64,000 nucleotides of DNA, taken from positions 1-64,000 of the forward strand of contig JAZNNG010000030.1 of NCBI GenBank assembly GCA_045580165.1. The letters are read 5' to 3'. Shown piece by piece: positions 16,005-25,225 of this stretch; positions within the stretch are counted from its first letter, which is position 1; each line of letters begins with the position of its first letter. Position numbers and translations under genes: made by a program. This DNA comes from UBA4717 sp045580165 (lineage in GTDB: Bacteria; Bacillota; Clostridia; Oscillospirales; CAG-272). The notes under the pieces were generated by a model. The model searched no databases. It had not been told where the DNA came from and saw only the letters and a program-made list of their open reading frames with translations.

Positions 16005-17903
16005 TTATTTTGCCTGTTTCTTTTTCATTGCCATCTTTATCTTGCGTACTATAAGCACGATCACCGCTATGATTATTACTATCAAAGCAAGAACGATATA
16101 TGTAAAGATGTTGGCGTTTTTCAGAAGATTTACGGGATTTAAGCTCTCGTAAACCACCTTGCGTCCGTCGGTGTCTGCGTACCTTTGATCCATTTCACCG
16201 CCCATCGCCTGAAGATACGATGCAATAGCGTACCATTCCTTCACGGGCTTTCCGTTTTTATCGCGGACCACAAAATTAACTAGCTTGTCTGCGGTTATGG
16301 GATCGCCGTCCTTATCTCTGGGAGTTATCGAAAGCAGACCCATCGATGTCTCCTCAACCGAGCCGAGCATTTGTCCCGCGTACATTCCCGTAACAATACG
16401 GTAAAGCTTCTTGTCGTCGATCTTTTCAAGGGTGCCGTCGTTGCGGCGGAGCATTGCATAGTCAACCTTGTTGAAGATCATTCTGTATTTGTTGTAGGAG
16501 TACTCAATACCCGACAAATATAGCTGCGCTGCGCTCATAAGCGGCTGAACCGACGCATCTACCTCAAGCGCGGTCTTGAGGTCTGCACCCGTTACGTAGA
16601 CCGCAATAAGCTCGCCCTCCGTGCCGACACCGAGAGATGCGGCGTTGAAAACGTCCGACGTGGTAATATTGCCAAGGGGCAGACTCTCGCGAACCACTCC
16701 TGCGGCGGTAAGCGCAACGTCGACTACCTCTCCCGTCGCCTCCTCTATCGCCCACTTGTACGCATCGGCGTACAGGTTGCACACGGCGGACTCGTGCTGA
16801 GTCGCCTTTATTTCTTTCACGGTTTCAAATTTTATATTATTGCTTACGAGGATTTCGTCAAAGGAAACACCGTAAGCCGACAGATAATCGGCTTCTACGT
16901 TCGCCTTGAATTCTTCAACGCGAGCCGCTATACCTTCATCCTCGGGCATGTTCTCGTCAATGGGTACAAGCTTGTAGCTATCAAGCCTGCATACTCCGTC
17001 ATCCGTATAGTCAAGCTCGAGAACGCCGAGATACTTGCCGTATTCGCTTGCCGAAACTATATAAGTTCCGCCTACCTCTATCGCCTCGGTAAGAGTAGTG
17101 TGAGTGTGCGCCGACACGATAACGTCAATGCCGTTAGTGTTCTTGGCAAGCTCGTAGTCCTCACCCTCACCGCTTTCTGTACCGCTGTGTGAAAGGCAGA
17201 TAACTATTGGCTCTACACCGTATTTTTCAAGGCACTCGGCTTTTGCCGCGTCGGCGGTCCTTTGCGCGGACTCTGCCATATCGTAAAGCTTCATTCCCGA
17301 GTTCGGCGCGCAATCATCGGCGTCGATACCGAAAATACCGAAGACTGCAAAGTAAACTCCGCCGCGCTCAATGATAACGTACTCGCGGACACCGTAGGCT
17401 TCAAACGCCGCCTCAAGACTTGCATTGTAGCCCTCCTCACCCTTTTCGGGAGGGAGGTAATTTGACTGAACTATGTAGGGAACCGCCTCGCCCGAAGCCG
17501 TGGCGGCATTAAGCATAGAAAGCAAACCGTCCTGAAGATAATCGTATTCGTGGTTTCCGAACGTGGTAACGTCGTAGCCCATAGCTCCCATCATACGAAG
17601 CTCGATGGCGCTTGTGGCATAAGCGGTCTGGAAAAGACTGCCCATCGAAAAGTCTCCGCCGTCAACGAGAATGGCGTCGGGAGCCTTTGACCTCTCTTCG
17701 TTGATCGCGTACATAAGACGCGCGTATCCTCCGTACTCTCCGCCGTCCTCCGAACGGGAAGGAAGCAGATGCGAATGAAGGTCGTGAGTAAACAGAACGG
17801 TGACGTCCCGAGCCTCAGCCGCCGCGTAAGCACCCAAGCAGAAAACTACCGCAAGGGCGAGCGTAAATATTAATAGTGATATTTTCTTGACGTTTCTGTT
17901 CAT
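16005..17903 (-). CDS. Surface-anchored 5'-nucleotidase / cyclic phosphodiesterase (UshA/CpdB family)
   Basis: The protein has 632 residues. A signal peptide (about 1-27) precedes the calcineurin-like metallophosphatase domain with FTHDLHSHLLPS, DGGDFSMGS, GNHEYDY, CLSHSGTE and SAHTHTT, which together bind two metals. The C-terminal 5'-nucleotidase domain (about 360-570) holds the nucleoside pocket. A terminal hydrophobic helix (TYIVLALIVIIIAVIVLIV) and basic tail anchor it to the membrane in place of an LPXTG signal. It probably dephosphorylates extracellular nucleotides for nucleoside salvage. It lies 18 nt upstream of the VUT transporter gene on the same strand. Confidence 0.92.
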   Translation of the reverse strand: MNRNVKKISLLIFTLALAVVFCLGAYAAAEARDVTVLFTHDLHSHLLPSRSEDGGEYGGYARLMYAINEERSKAPDAILVDGGDFSMGSLFQTAYATSAIELRMMGAMGYDVTTFGNHEYDYLQDGLLSMLNAATASGEAVPYIVQSNYLPPEKGEEGYNASLEAAFEAYGVREYVIIERGGVYFAVFGIFGIDADDCAPNSGMKLYDMAESAQRTADAAKAECLEKYGVEPIVICLSHSGTESGEGEDYELAKNTNGIDVIVSAHTHTTLTEAIEVGGTYIVSASEYGKYLGVLELDYTDDGVCRLDSYKLVPIDENMPEDEGIAARVEEFKANVEADYLSAYGVSFDEILVSNNIKFETVKEIKATQHESAVCNLYADAYKWAIEEATGEVVDVALTAAGVVRESLPLGNITTSDVFNAASLGVGTEGELIAVYVTGADLKTALEVDASVQPLMSAAQLYLSGIEYSYNKYRMIFNKVDYAMLRRNDGTLEKIDDKKLYRIVTGMYAGQMLGSVEETSMGLLSITPRDKDGDPITADKLVNFVVRDKNGKPVKEWYAIASYLQAMGGEMDQRYADTDGRKVVYESLNPVNLLKNANIFTYIVLALIVIIIAVIVLIVRKIKMAMKKKQAK

Positions 17904-18005
17904 AGCAAACTCTCACTTGTCATTTTTTGATATTATAACATATTGAACGGATAAATTCAACAGTTAATGTAATTTACGAAATGTGTCGGCGCGAGTAGAA
18001 ATCTG

Positions 18006-18033
18006 TTGCAATTTTTAAGAAATGTAGTATAAT
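18006..18033 (+). promoter_or_regulatory. Promoter of the DUF2179-radical SAM operon
   Basis: TTGCAA, 16 nt, TATAAT on the plus strand. The -10 box ends 34 nt before the start at 18068. Confidence 0.65.
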
Positions 18034-18067
18034 AATCTTAAATGATATGATCGTGAAAGGAAAAAAT

Positions 18068-18610
18068 ATGTCAGAGCTTTTAGCATCGATACATCCCATA
18101 GCGGTATGCTTTATAGTGTGTGCCGCGAAAATAACAGAGATCACGATACAGTCCTTAAAGACCTGTATGATGGTGAGGGGACAGCGTATCAAGGCGGCGT
18201 TACTCGGCTTTGTCGAGTGTGCCGTGTGGGGACTCGTCATTTCAACCATAATAGCAACACTCGGAGATAATATGCTTCTTTTGGCGTTCTACTGCTTTGG
18301 ATACGCCGTAGGACTGTTCCTCGGCGCAACCCTTGAAAACAAGATAGCGCTTGGAACGTCAAACCTTCAGCTTATCGCAAATAATGAAAACACCGAAAAA
18401 ATAATAGAATATCTCCGTCAAAGCTCGCGTGGCTATACCGTTTTCGACGGTCACGGCTCAAAGGACAAAATGAATATGATCCTGATAGTACTCCCGAGAC
18501 GCGACTCTCTCCATGTTCTCAAGGAGATACGCAAAATATGCAAAAACAACGTTTTCGTGGTTGCCTCCGAGATCAGCAAATACGCGGGCGGCTACGGAAT
18601 GGTGAAGTAA
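18068..18610 (+). CDS. UPF0316 / DUF2179 membrane protein
   Basis: The start at 18068 (MSELLASIHP) has GAAAGG upstream. Three membrane segments fill the first 100 residues (about 10-28, 42-62, 68-88) with the block KITEITIQSLKTCMMVRGQRIKAALLGF, characteristic of the UPF0316 family; the C-terminal 75 residues form a DUF2179 cytoplasmic domain (TVFDGHGSKDKMNMILIVLPR). The biochemical role is unknown. It is first in an operon of five genes with gaps of 4 nt or less or short overlaps. Confidence 0.85.
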   Translation: MSELLASIHPIAVCFIVCAAKITEITIQSLKTCMMVRGQRIKAALLGFVECAVWGLVISTIIATLGDNMLLLAFYCFGYAVGLFLGATLENKIALGTSNLQLIANNENTEKIIEYLRQSSRGYTVFDGHGSKDKMNMILIVLPRRDSLHVLKEIRKICKNNVFVVASEISKYAGGYGMVK

Positions 18611-18614
18611 TGAT

Positions 18615-19382
18615 ATGAACCCGAACCTTAAGAAACTTAATAAAATCGAGTTTGTCGTGACCTTGGCCTGCACGGGCAGATGTAAGCATTGCTCCGAGGG
18701 AGAGCATACCTCCTCGGGCGAATACATAGACCCCGAAATCGCCGCCGATGCGGTGAGAAAGATCTCATCGGAGTATGATATCAAAACCGTTATGGCGTTT
18801 GGAGGCGAGCCGCTTTTGTATATAGACTCGACCTGTGCCATAATAAACGCGGCGCGTGATATGAATGTGCCTCACCGACAGGTCATCACCAACGGTTATA
18901 TTTCAAAAAAAGCTGATAAAATACGCGAAACTCTCCGTAAGCTTGCAGAGTGCGGAGTAAACGACCTGCTTTTGTCGGTTGACGCGTTTCACGAGGAAAC
19001 TATCCCGCTTGACACCGTAAAGCTGTTTGCCGCCGAGGCGCAGAACTGCGGTATCCCGATAAGACTTCAGCCTGCGTGGCTGGTGAGTCCTGAGGACAAT
19101 AACCCCTACAATATCAAAACGCGCGAGATACTCGGGTCCTTTAGAGAAATGAAAATACCCGTCGGAGAGGGGAATATAGTTTTCCCCGAGGGCAACGCGC
19201 TCAAATACCTCGCCGACTATTTCACGGACACACTTCCCGAAAACCCGTACGTCGAGGACCCACGCGACGTGAAATGCGTGTCGTTCTCGCCAAACGGCGA
19301 CGTTTTGGACGGCAACGTCTACAAGTGCGATATTATGGAAATAATAAAAAAATACACCCCATCAGATGATTTGAAGCTATGA
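18615..19382 (+). CDS. Radical SAM protein of unknown function
   Basis: The 255-residue protein has the radical SAM cluster motif CTGRCKHC (Cys19, Cys23, Cys26), a GGEPLL segment that holds the SAM amino group near residue 60, and a standard partial TIM barrel. Extra cysteines occur at DPRDVKCVSFSPNG and VYKCDIMEI near the C-terminus; these resemble a shortened SPASM-like site but are too few for a full one. The substrate is unknown. The stop overlaps the next start by 4 nt. Confidence 0.88.
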   Translation: MNPNLKKLNKIEFVVTLACTGRCKHCSEGEHTSSGEYIDPEIAADAVRKISSEYDIKTVMAFGGEPLLYIDSTCAIINAARDMNVPHRQVITNGYISKKADKIRETLRKLAECGVNDLLLSVDAFHEETIPLDTVKLFAAEAQNCGIPIRLQPAWLVSPEDNNPYNIKTREILGSFREMKIPVGEGNIVFPEGNALKYLADYFTDTLPENPYVEDPRDVKCVSFSPNGDVLDGNVYKCDIMEIIKKYTPSDDLKL

Positions 19383-20149
19383 ACAATAAAGAAATTCTGA
19401 AAATTGCAATGGCGCAGTCAGCTATCGACCTGTGCGCCGATGCGAGTGATTTTGAAAAAAGCGATAATATTGTTGTCATCTCGCGCGAATGCGAGGGTGC
19501 AAGACGCTATCTGAAGCTTCCGTTTTCGTGTCAGCTTGTTTCCTACGGCAATAACGTGGTCGCGTCGGTGTCACCCGAATTTCGTGAGATCACCGAAGGC
19601 TATATAAACGCGTATCCCACGGAGCATATCTTTGAAACCCCGAATATGCACGTCTTGAACGATGCACTTGTTGAACGCGGTCAGAGGATATGCTTTATGG
19701 CGGAGTATTTTCTGCCCGACGTTGACGCACTTCACCCACTCGATTGTCCGTATGAGTGGAGGATACTGTCAAAGCAGGATTTTACCGATCTCTATCTTCC
19801 CGAGTGGTCAAACTCACTTTGCGAAAAGAGGAAGGAGCTCGACGTGCTTGGCGTCGGAGCATACGACGGCGACCGCCTTATAGGGCTTGCCGCGTGTAGC
19901 GCCGACTGCGACACAATGTGGCAGATAGGCATTGACGTGCTCCCCGAATATCGCAGACAAGGCGTGGCATCGGCACTCACAAGCCGCCTTGCCATAGAAA
20001 TACTGAAGCGTGGGAAAGTCCCCTTCTACTGCGCCGCTTGGTGCAACGTGAAGTCTGTTCGTAACGCTATCAGAAGCGGATTTCGACCTGCGTGGGTGGA
20101 AATGACGGCAAAGCCCTTGGAAACTGTCGACGGAATGAATGAAATATGA
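19379..20149 (+). CDS. GNAT-family N-acetyltransferase with an N-terminal extra domain
   Basis: The protein has 256 residues. The first 120 residues do not show the GNAT motif and include FEKSDNIVVISRECEGARRYLKLP; the C-terminal half has the acetyl-CoA binding block MWQIGIDVLPEYRRQGVASAL with R-R-Q-G-V-A and ends PFYCAAWCNVKSVRNAIRSGF. It overlaps the radical SAM gene and the kinase gene by 4 nt on each side, so it is translated with them. The target is unknown; a joint role in modifying one small molecule or peptide is possible but unproven. Confidence 0.85.
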   Translation: MNNKEILKIAMAQSAIDLCADASDFEKSDNIVVISRECEGARRYLKLPFSCQLVSYGNNVVASVSPEFREITEGYINAYPTEHIFETPNMHVLNDALVERGQRICFMAEYFLPDVDALHPLDCPYEWRILSKQDFTDLYLPEWSNSLCEKRKELDVLGVGAYDGDRLIGLAACSADCDTMWQIGIDVLPEYRRQGVASALTSRLAIEILKRGKVPFYCAAWCNVKSVRNAIRSGFRPAWVEMTAKPLETVDGMNEI

Positions 20150-20637
20150 AAAAAATCATAGTGATCGGATGTCCGGGAAGCGGAAAGAGCAGGTTTTCAA
20201 AAGCCTTACATAATATTACGGATGTTCCTCTTTATCACCTCGATATGATGTTCTGGAATTCCGATAAAACCACGGTCCAAAAGAGCGTGTTTCTTGAACG
20301 ACTTTCGGATGTGCTTGAAAATGACGAGTGGATAATTGACGGAAACTACGCGTCAACGTTAGAGCTCAGAATAAAAAAGTGCGACACCGTGTTTTTCCTC
20401 GACTATCCCGTTGACGTTTGTCTTAGCGGCGTCAGAGAAAGACGGGGAACACAGAGAGATGATATGCCGTGGGTTGAAACCGAAGAGGACACCGAATTTA
20501 TCGAATTCATAAAAGGATTTAATACAAATACTCGTCCAAATATACTTGAGCTTCTTGATAGATATAAGGACAAAAAAGTAATTGTTTTCACAGATAGAAA
20601 TGAATCGGAAGAATTTATAAAGGCATTAAACCAATGA
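20146..20637 (+). CDS. P-loop kinase-like NTPase (FlaR/topology-modulation type)
   Basis: The 163-residue protein has a Walker A motif GCPGSGKSRF at residues 8-17, a LYHLDMMFW segment and the DGNYASTLELRIKKCDTVFFLDYP block seen in adenylate-kinase-like proteins often named FlaR or topology modulation protein. The substrate is unknown. The 3' half is noticeably more AT-rich than its neighbours. It overlaps both neighbouring genes by 4 nt. Confidence 0.85.
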   Translation: MKKIIVIGCPGSGKSRFSKALHNITDVPLYHLDMMFWNSDKTTVQKSVFLERLSDVLENDEWIIDGNYASTLELRIKKCDTVFFLDYPVDVCLSGVRERRGTQRDDMPWVETEEDTEFIEFIKGFNTNTRPNILELLDRYKDKKVIVFTDRNESEEFIKALNQ

Positions 20638-21167
20638 TACTTGAAACACAACGCCTCATATTTCGCCCGTGGCGTGAGGATGACGCAGAGGATTTATACA
20701 AATACGCGAGCGATTCAGACGTAGGCATGCCTGCAGGGTGGCTGCCGCACACGAGCGTCGAGAATAGCCTCGATATCATCCGCACGGTGTTTACTGCGCC
20801 CGAAACCTACGCCGTTTGCCTCAAAGAAAACGGCAAGCTTGTCGGATGTGTCGGTCTGCACCGCAACGACCTTGCGGAAGCGGATGACGAATACGAGCTT
20901 GGATATTGGCTTGGCAAGCCGTTTTGGGGGCAGGGAATAATCCCCGAGGCATCGCGCGAGCTGCTCAGACACGCGTTTGTAGACCTCGGTATGAACAGAA
21001 TATGGTGTGGCTACTACGACGGCAATACCAAAAGCCGACGTGTTATGGACAAGCTCGGCTTTGTCTATCAGCGCAAGACCGAAGGACTTGAGGTAAGCCT
21101 TCTCGGCGAGGTGCGAACAGGACATTCGATGCTCCTTACACGCGATGAGTGGAGTAAGAACCAATAA
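20634..21167 (+). CDS. GNAT-family N-acetyltransferase (RimJ/RimL type)
   Basis: The 177-residue protein starts MILETQRLIFRPWREDDAEDL, the usual RimJ/RimL opening, and has ELGYWLGKPFWGQGIIPEA with the acetyl-CoA loop and VDLGMNRIWCGYYDGNTKSRRVMDKLGF at the end. Relatives acetylate ribosomal protein N-termini or other amines. It is last in the overlapping five-gene operon and is followed by a terminator. Confidence 0.92.
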   Translation: MILETQRLIFRPWREDDAEDLYKYASDSDVGMPAGWLPHTSVENSLDIIRTVFTAPETYAVCLKENGKLVGCVGLHRNDLAEADDEYELGYWLGKPFWGQGIIPEASRELLRHAFVDLGMNRIWCGYYDGNTKSRRVMDKLGFVYQRKTEGLEVSLLGEVRTGHSMLLTRDEWSKNQ

Positions 21168-21168
21168 T

Positions 21169-21202
21169 AAAAAATCACTTCAGAATTTCTGAAGTGATTT
21201 TT
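21169..21202. terminator. Bidirectional terminator
   Basis: AAAAATCACTTCAGA pairs with TCTGAAGTGATTTTT around a 3-nt loop, between the convergent acetyltransferase and aminotransferase genes. Confidence 0.85.
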
Positions 21203-21207
21203 GCTAT

Positions 21208-22404
21208 TTAAGCCTTATATTCCTTTGCAAGCTTTTCAAAAGCGGGCAGAGCACCCAAAACGCGTGCCTTGTCAACGCAGTACGCGATCCTCACGTATCC
21301 ATCGACACCGAAATCGTCGCAGGGAACAACGAGTATTTCGTGCTCCTTCGCTTTCTCGTAGAACTTGTACGCATCTTCTTCGAGCGCCTTTACGAAAAGG
21401 TAGAACGCACCGTCGGGCTTTACGCACTCATATCCGTATGCTGTGAGGTTATCATAAAGCAGATCGCGGTTTTCCTTGTAAACGTCAACGTTTACCTTCG
21501 CGTCAATGCAACGGGTGATGACCTGCTGGAACAAGCTCGGCGCGCAAACGTAGCCGAGGGATCTTCCCGCGCCGCAAACCGCAAGGTAAATGTTGCCTGC
21601 ATCCTCCATATCGGGGCAAGCCGCGATATAACCGATTCGCTCGCCGGGGAGCGAGAGGGATTTGGAGTAGGAGTAGCAAACGAGAGTGTTCTTATAATAA
21701 TTCATAAGGTAGGGAACCTTAACACCGGAATATACGAGCTCGCGGTAAGGCTCGTCGGCAATAAGGTAGATAACGCGACCGTATTCCTTGGACTTTCTCT
21801 CAAGCACCTCGCAAAGCGCCTTTATGGTGTCCTCGGAATAAACGACACCGCTGGGGTTGTTCGGCGAGTTTACGATAACTGCCTTGGTGTTCTTGCTAAT
21901 TTTGCTTTCAAAATCGGCAATATCTATCTGGAACGTCTTTTCCTCGGGCTTGCTAATAACGATCTTACCGCCTGCATTTTCAATGAAAACACGGTACTCG
22001 GTAAAGAAGGGAGCAAACACGATGCACTCGTCTGCACAATCTTCCTCGATCACCGCCTTAAGACATATCGAGAGGGAAGCGGCGGCACCGCAGGTCATAT
22101 AAATGAGGTTCGGGGATATGCCGACGTTGAAGCTTGTATTTATTCTGTCAGCAATAGCCTTGCGTACGCCTGCGTCACCCTGCGCCGAGGTGTAGCCGTG
22201 AAGCGTTACCGAGTTTTCGGTGTCAAGAAGCTCACGAATAGCCTCGTTTACTTCGGCAGGTGCGGGAACGCTGGGGTTGCCGAGACTGAAGTCAAATACG
22301 TTGCCCGCGCCTATCTCAGCCGCGCGCGCTTTACTGTATTCAAAAATTTCTCTGATTATCGAGCGTTTGCTTCCAAGCCCGAACATTTTCTGATTGTATC
22401 CCAT
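21208..22404 (-). CDS. Class I/II PLP-dependent aminotransferase (probably aromatic)
   Basis: The 398-residue fold-type I aminotransferase shows NSPNNPSGVVYS, ADEPYREL and the PLP-lysine motif YSYSKSLSLPGERIGY, followed by the conserved Arg near the C-terminus in GYVRIAY. It is last in the operon paaK-iorA-iorB-ACT-aminotransferase; such genes convert an aromatic amino acid to its arylpyruvate, the substrate of IorAB, or do the reverse. Direction and exact amino acid are inferred. It lies 21 nt after the ACT gene. Confidence 0.9.
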   Translation of the reverse strand: MGYNQKMFGLGSKRSIIREIFEYSKARAAEIGAGNVFDFSLGNPSVPAPAEVNEAIRELLDTENSVTLHGYTSAQGDAGVRKAIADRINTSFNVGISPNLIYMTCGAAASLSICLKAVIEEDCADECIVFAPFFTEYRVFIENAGGKIVISKPEEKTFQIDIADFESKISKNTKAVIVNSPNNPSGVVYSEDTIKALCEVLERKSKEYGRVIYLIADEPYRELVYSGVKVPYLMNYYKNTLVCYSYSKSLSLPGERIGYIAACPDMEDAGNIYLAVCGAGRSLGYVCAPSLFQQVITRCIDAKVNVDVYKENRDLLYDNLTAYGYECVKPDGAFYLFVKALEEDAYKFYEKAKEHEILVVPCDDFGVDGYVRIAYCVDKARVLGALPAFEKLAKEYKA

Positions 22405-22425
22405 AATTATCTCCGTTTATCAGAT

Positions 22426-22851
22426 TCAGATGTTTTTAAGCCCTTCGCAGTTGATGGTGCGAACGCCGCTGTTTTCGAGTATTTTGTCGATCTTTTCATC
22501 AGACGCCTTGAGAACAACGTACGCCTCGTCTGATTCTATCGAAAGTCCGTACATATATTCTATGTTAACGCCGTTTTCGTCGATCACCTTGAGAAGCTCC
22601 TGAAGACTGCCCGTCTTGTGGGGAATCTGTATGATCGAAACGTCCGAAAGGAGGGAAGAAAAGCCGTTTTCGGTAAGCTTTTCCTTTCCGAGAGCCGCGT
22701 TGTCAACGATAAGTCTGAGAAGACCGAATTCGGTGGTGTCGGCAAGGCTCATAGAGAGAATATTTACCTTGTGCTCCTTGAGAACGCCTAAAACCTCGGA
22801 AAGTCTGCCGGCTCTGTTTTCAATAAATACTGTTAACTGTTTAGCAAACAT
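22426..22851 (-). CDS. Tandem ACT-domain protein, copy 2
   Basis: The 141-residue protein has two ACT domains (about 4-68 and 72-138) and opens KQLTVFIENRAGRLSEVLGVL. It is paralogous to the ACT protein at 5763-6194; both contain an I/V-E-Y-M-Y-G/A motif in the second domain. It lies 11 nt downstream of iorB. It probably binds an aromatic amino acid or aryl acid and modulates the pathway; no partner enzyme fusion is present. Confidence 0.88.
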   Translation of the reverse strand: MFAKQLTVFIENRAGRLSEVLGVLKEHKVNILSMSLADTTEFGLLRLIVDNAALGKEKLTENGFSSLLSDVSIIQIPHKTGSLQELLKVIDENGVNIEYMYGLSIESDEAYVVLKASDEKIDKILENSGVRTINCEGLKNI

Positions 22852-22862
22852 AATATTTCTCC

Positions 22863-23435
22863 TTAGTGCTCTGCGTTATATCCGCAGTCAAAAGCCTTCT
22901 GGTTTATTTCAATGGTTTTTGCGGGAACGGTAGATGCGATGATATTCATCCAGGTATCCTTATCAAAGCCGATGAAATCAGCGGCAAATCCGAGAACTAC
23001 CGAGTTAAGTACCTTGCTGTTTCCAAGCTCAAGAGCTATCTTCTGTCCGTCAATAGTATATACACTGTGCTCGGCTTTAAGTCCCTCAATAATGTTTTCC
23101 GGATATTCCTTTGCTCCGATAACGACCGTCATCGGGTCGATGCGGCAATCGTTTACAACGAGAACGCCGTCACGCTTGAGAAAATGAGCGTATCTGAGAG
23201 CCTCAAGTCTTTCAAACGCGATTATAACGTCAGCCTGACCCTCTTCAACGACGGGCTCGCTTACGCTTTCGCCATAGCGAACGAAGGTAACAACGCTACC
23301 GCCTCTCTGCGCCATACCGTGTACCTCGGAGATCTTAACGTCATAGCCCATCTCCATAGCTGTCTTTCCTATAATTCTGCTGGTGAGCAGCGTACCCTGT
23401 CCGCCTACACCGACTATCATAATGTTCTTTATCAT
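22863..23435 (-). CDS. iorB: Indolepyruvate:ferredoxin oxidoreductase, beta subunit
   Basis: IorB has 190 residues. The start at 23435 (MIKNIMIVGVGGQGTLL) has GAGAG upstream; a longer reading is inside iorA. The GVGGQG motif (residues 9-14) and KISEVHGMAQRGGSVVTFVRYG are the 2-oxoacid:acceptor oxidoreductase gamma-type domain. With IorA it interconverts arylpyruvate plus CoA and arylacetyl-CoA plus CO2 with ferredoxin as the electron carrier. It starts 2 nt after the iorA stop. Confidence 0.93.
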   Translation of the reverse strand: MIKNIMIVGVGGQGTLLTSRIIGKTAMEMGYDVKISEVHGMAQRGGSVVTFVRYGESVSEPVVEEGQADVIIAFERLEALRYAHFLKRDGVLVVNDCRIDPMTVVIGAKEYPENIIEGLKAEHSVYTIDGQKIALELGNSKVLNSVVLGFAADFIGFDKDTWMNIIASTVPAKTIEINQKAFDCGYNAEH

Positions 23436-23437
23436 AA

Positions 23438-25177
23438 TTATCTCTCCACCGTTTCGATAGCATTGAATTTGCAGTAATTTTTGCAAAGACCGCAGCCGTT
23501 ACACATAGTAGCGTCGATCTTTACCTTTCCGTCCTCGCCGCGTGTCATAGCGGGACAGCCTATCTTCATACAAGCGCCGCACTTCTTGCACGCATCGGGA
23601 TTAACCTTGCATACGTTCGGGAACTTCTGACCCTTGAGAAGAACGCAAGGCGATTTTGTGATTATTACGGTAAGAGTGTCGCCGTTTACACTTTCGGTAA
23701 TAACTCTTTCAAGCTCCTTTACGTCAAACGCATTTACCTCGATGACGTTCTTGACACCGACCGCACGGCAAAGCTCCGCGAGATCGATAGCGTAGGTATC
23801 CTCACCCTTGAGCGTCTTACCTGTCGCCGCGTGCTCCTGGTGACCCGTCATACCGGTGGTTCTGTTGTCGAGGATCATAACCGTACCGGTCGCCTTGTTG
23901 TATACCATATTAATAAGCGAGTTGATACCCGTATGTAAGAAGGTGGAGTCACCGATAACGGCTACCCAATTTTTGATAAAGTCCTTGCCGCGGCCCTTTT
24001 CCATACCGTGGAGAGCAGAAATACTTGCCCCCATACAGATGGTGGTGTCGATAACTCCGAGAGGGGCGACCGCACCGAGAGTGTAGCATCCGATGTCACC
24101 CGACGCGTGTATCTTGAGCTTGCTCAGCACAGAGAATACGCTTCTGTGAGGACATCCGGGGCAGAGGATGGGAGGACGTGCAGGAGCATCCTGCTTGTCA
24201 AACGCCATCTCGTCCTTGCCGTAAAGAACGCGTCTGAGAAGATTAGCACTGTATTCGCCCTGCTTTGTAAAGAGCTCCTTGCCCTTTACCTCAAAGCCCC
24301 AAGCTCTTACCTGTTCTTCGATAACAGGCTCAAGCTCCTCGAATACGTAAACCGTTTCAACCTCGCTGCAGAACTTTTCAACAAGTCCCTTTGCTATCGG
24401 GTTTACAAGACCGAACTTGAGGATACTTGCATCGGGGCAAACCTCTTTAACGTACTGGTACGCGATACCGCAGGTGATAAAGCCGATCTTCTTGTCCTTT
24501 ATCTCCATCTTGTTAACGGGGAAACTTTCCGCATCCTTTGCCATACGGAGCTCTCTGTCCTCAACAACGAGGTGTCTGCCGATAGCGGATGCAGGCATCA
24601 TAACGTACTTCTGTGCGTTTCTTGTGTATTCCTTGTCCTGAACCTCAACTCTGTCGCAAAGCTCAACTGCGCTCTGTGAGTGAGCGAGCTTTGTCGTCGT
24701 TCTGAGGATAACGGGAGTGTCGTATTTTTCGCTGAGCTCATAGCCGTATTTGATAAAGTCCTTTGCCTCTTGGCTGTCGGAGGGCTCAAGAACCGGAACG
24801 TGAGACGAGCGTCCGATCATTCTTGTGTCCTGCTCGTTCTGTGAGCTTGCGAGTCCGGGGTCGTCCGCAACCACGAATACCGAGCCGCCGCCGACACCCG
24901 TGTATGCAAATGTGTAGAGAGGGTCGCTTGCAACGTTGAGTCCGACGTGCTTCATACAAGCAAGACTGCGTACTCCCGAGATGGAAGCGCCGATAGCAAC
25001 CTCTGCGGCAACCTTTTCGTTAGGCGCCCACTCTGTATATACTTCTTCGTATTTTGCAAGATATTCGCTTATTTCGGTGCTGGGCGTTCCGGGGTATGCG
25101 CTTGAAAGCTTAACACCTGCTTCAAATGCGCCTCTTGCAATTGCCTCGTTGCCGAGCATAATAGTTTTGTTAGCCAT
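23438..25177 (-). CDS. iorA: Indolepyruvate:ferredoxin oxidoreductase, alpha subunit
   Basis: The protein has 579 residues, close to the family length. The order is a pyrimidine-binding domain (LGNEAIARGAFEAGVKLSSAYPGTPSTEI), a transketolase-like C-terminal-type domain, a thiamine-diphosphate domain (CPGCPHRSVF, GDIGCYTLG, GDSTFLHTGINSL) and a C-terminal 2[4Fe-4S] ferredoxin domain with CKKCGACMKIGCP and CNGCGLCKNYC. This matches IorA of anaerobic bacteria and archaea. It acts in the cytoplasm with IorB. Confidence 0.95.
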   Translation of the reverse strand: MANKTIMLGNEAIARGAFEAGVKLSSAYPGTPSTEISEYLAKYEEVYTEWAPNEKVAAEVAIGASISGVRSLACMKHVGLNVASDPLYTFAYTGVGGGSVFVVADDPGLASSQNEQDTRMIGRSSHVPVLEPSDSQEAKDFIKYGYELSEKYDTPVILRTTTKLAHSQSAVELCDRVEVQDKEYTRNAQKYVMMPASAIGRHLVVEDRELRMAKDAESFPVNKMEIKDKKIGFITCGIAYQYVKEVCPDASILKFGLVNPIAKGLVEKFCSEVETVYVFEELEPVIEEQVRAWGFEVKGKELFTKQGEYSANLLRRVLYGKDEMAFDKQDAPARPPILCPGCPHRSVFSVLSKLKIHASGDIGCYTLGAVAPLGVIDTTICMGASISALHGMEKGRGKDFIKNWVAVIGDSTFLHTGINSLINMVYNKATGTVMILDNRTTGMTGHQEHAATGKTLKGEDTYAIDLAELCRAVGVKNVIEVNAFDVKELERVITESVNGDTLTVIITKSPCVLLKGQKFPNVCKVNPDACKKCGACMKIGCPAMTRGEDGKVKIDATMCNGCGLCKNYCKFNAIETVER

Positions 25178-25225
25178 TTTTATCTCCGTTCTGCCGCAAA
25201 AGCGACACGTATTGTTGTATGTATC

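Noticed and set aside
21340..22533. 397-codon plus-strand open frame
   Set aside because: It lies opposite the aminotransferase and ACT genes; its length comes from the low stop frequency opposite these genes and it has no recognisable domain.
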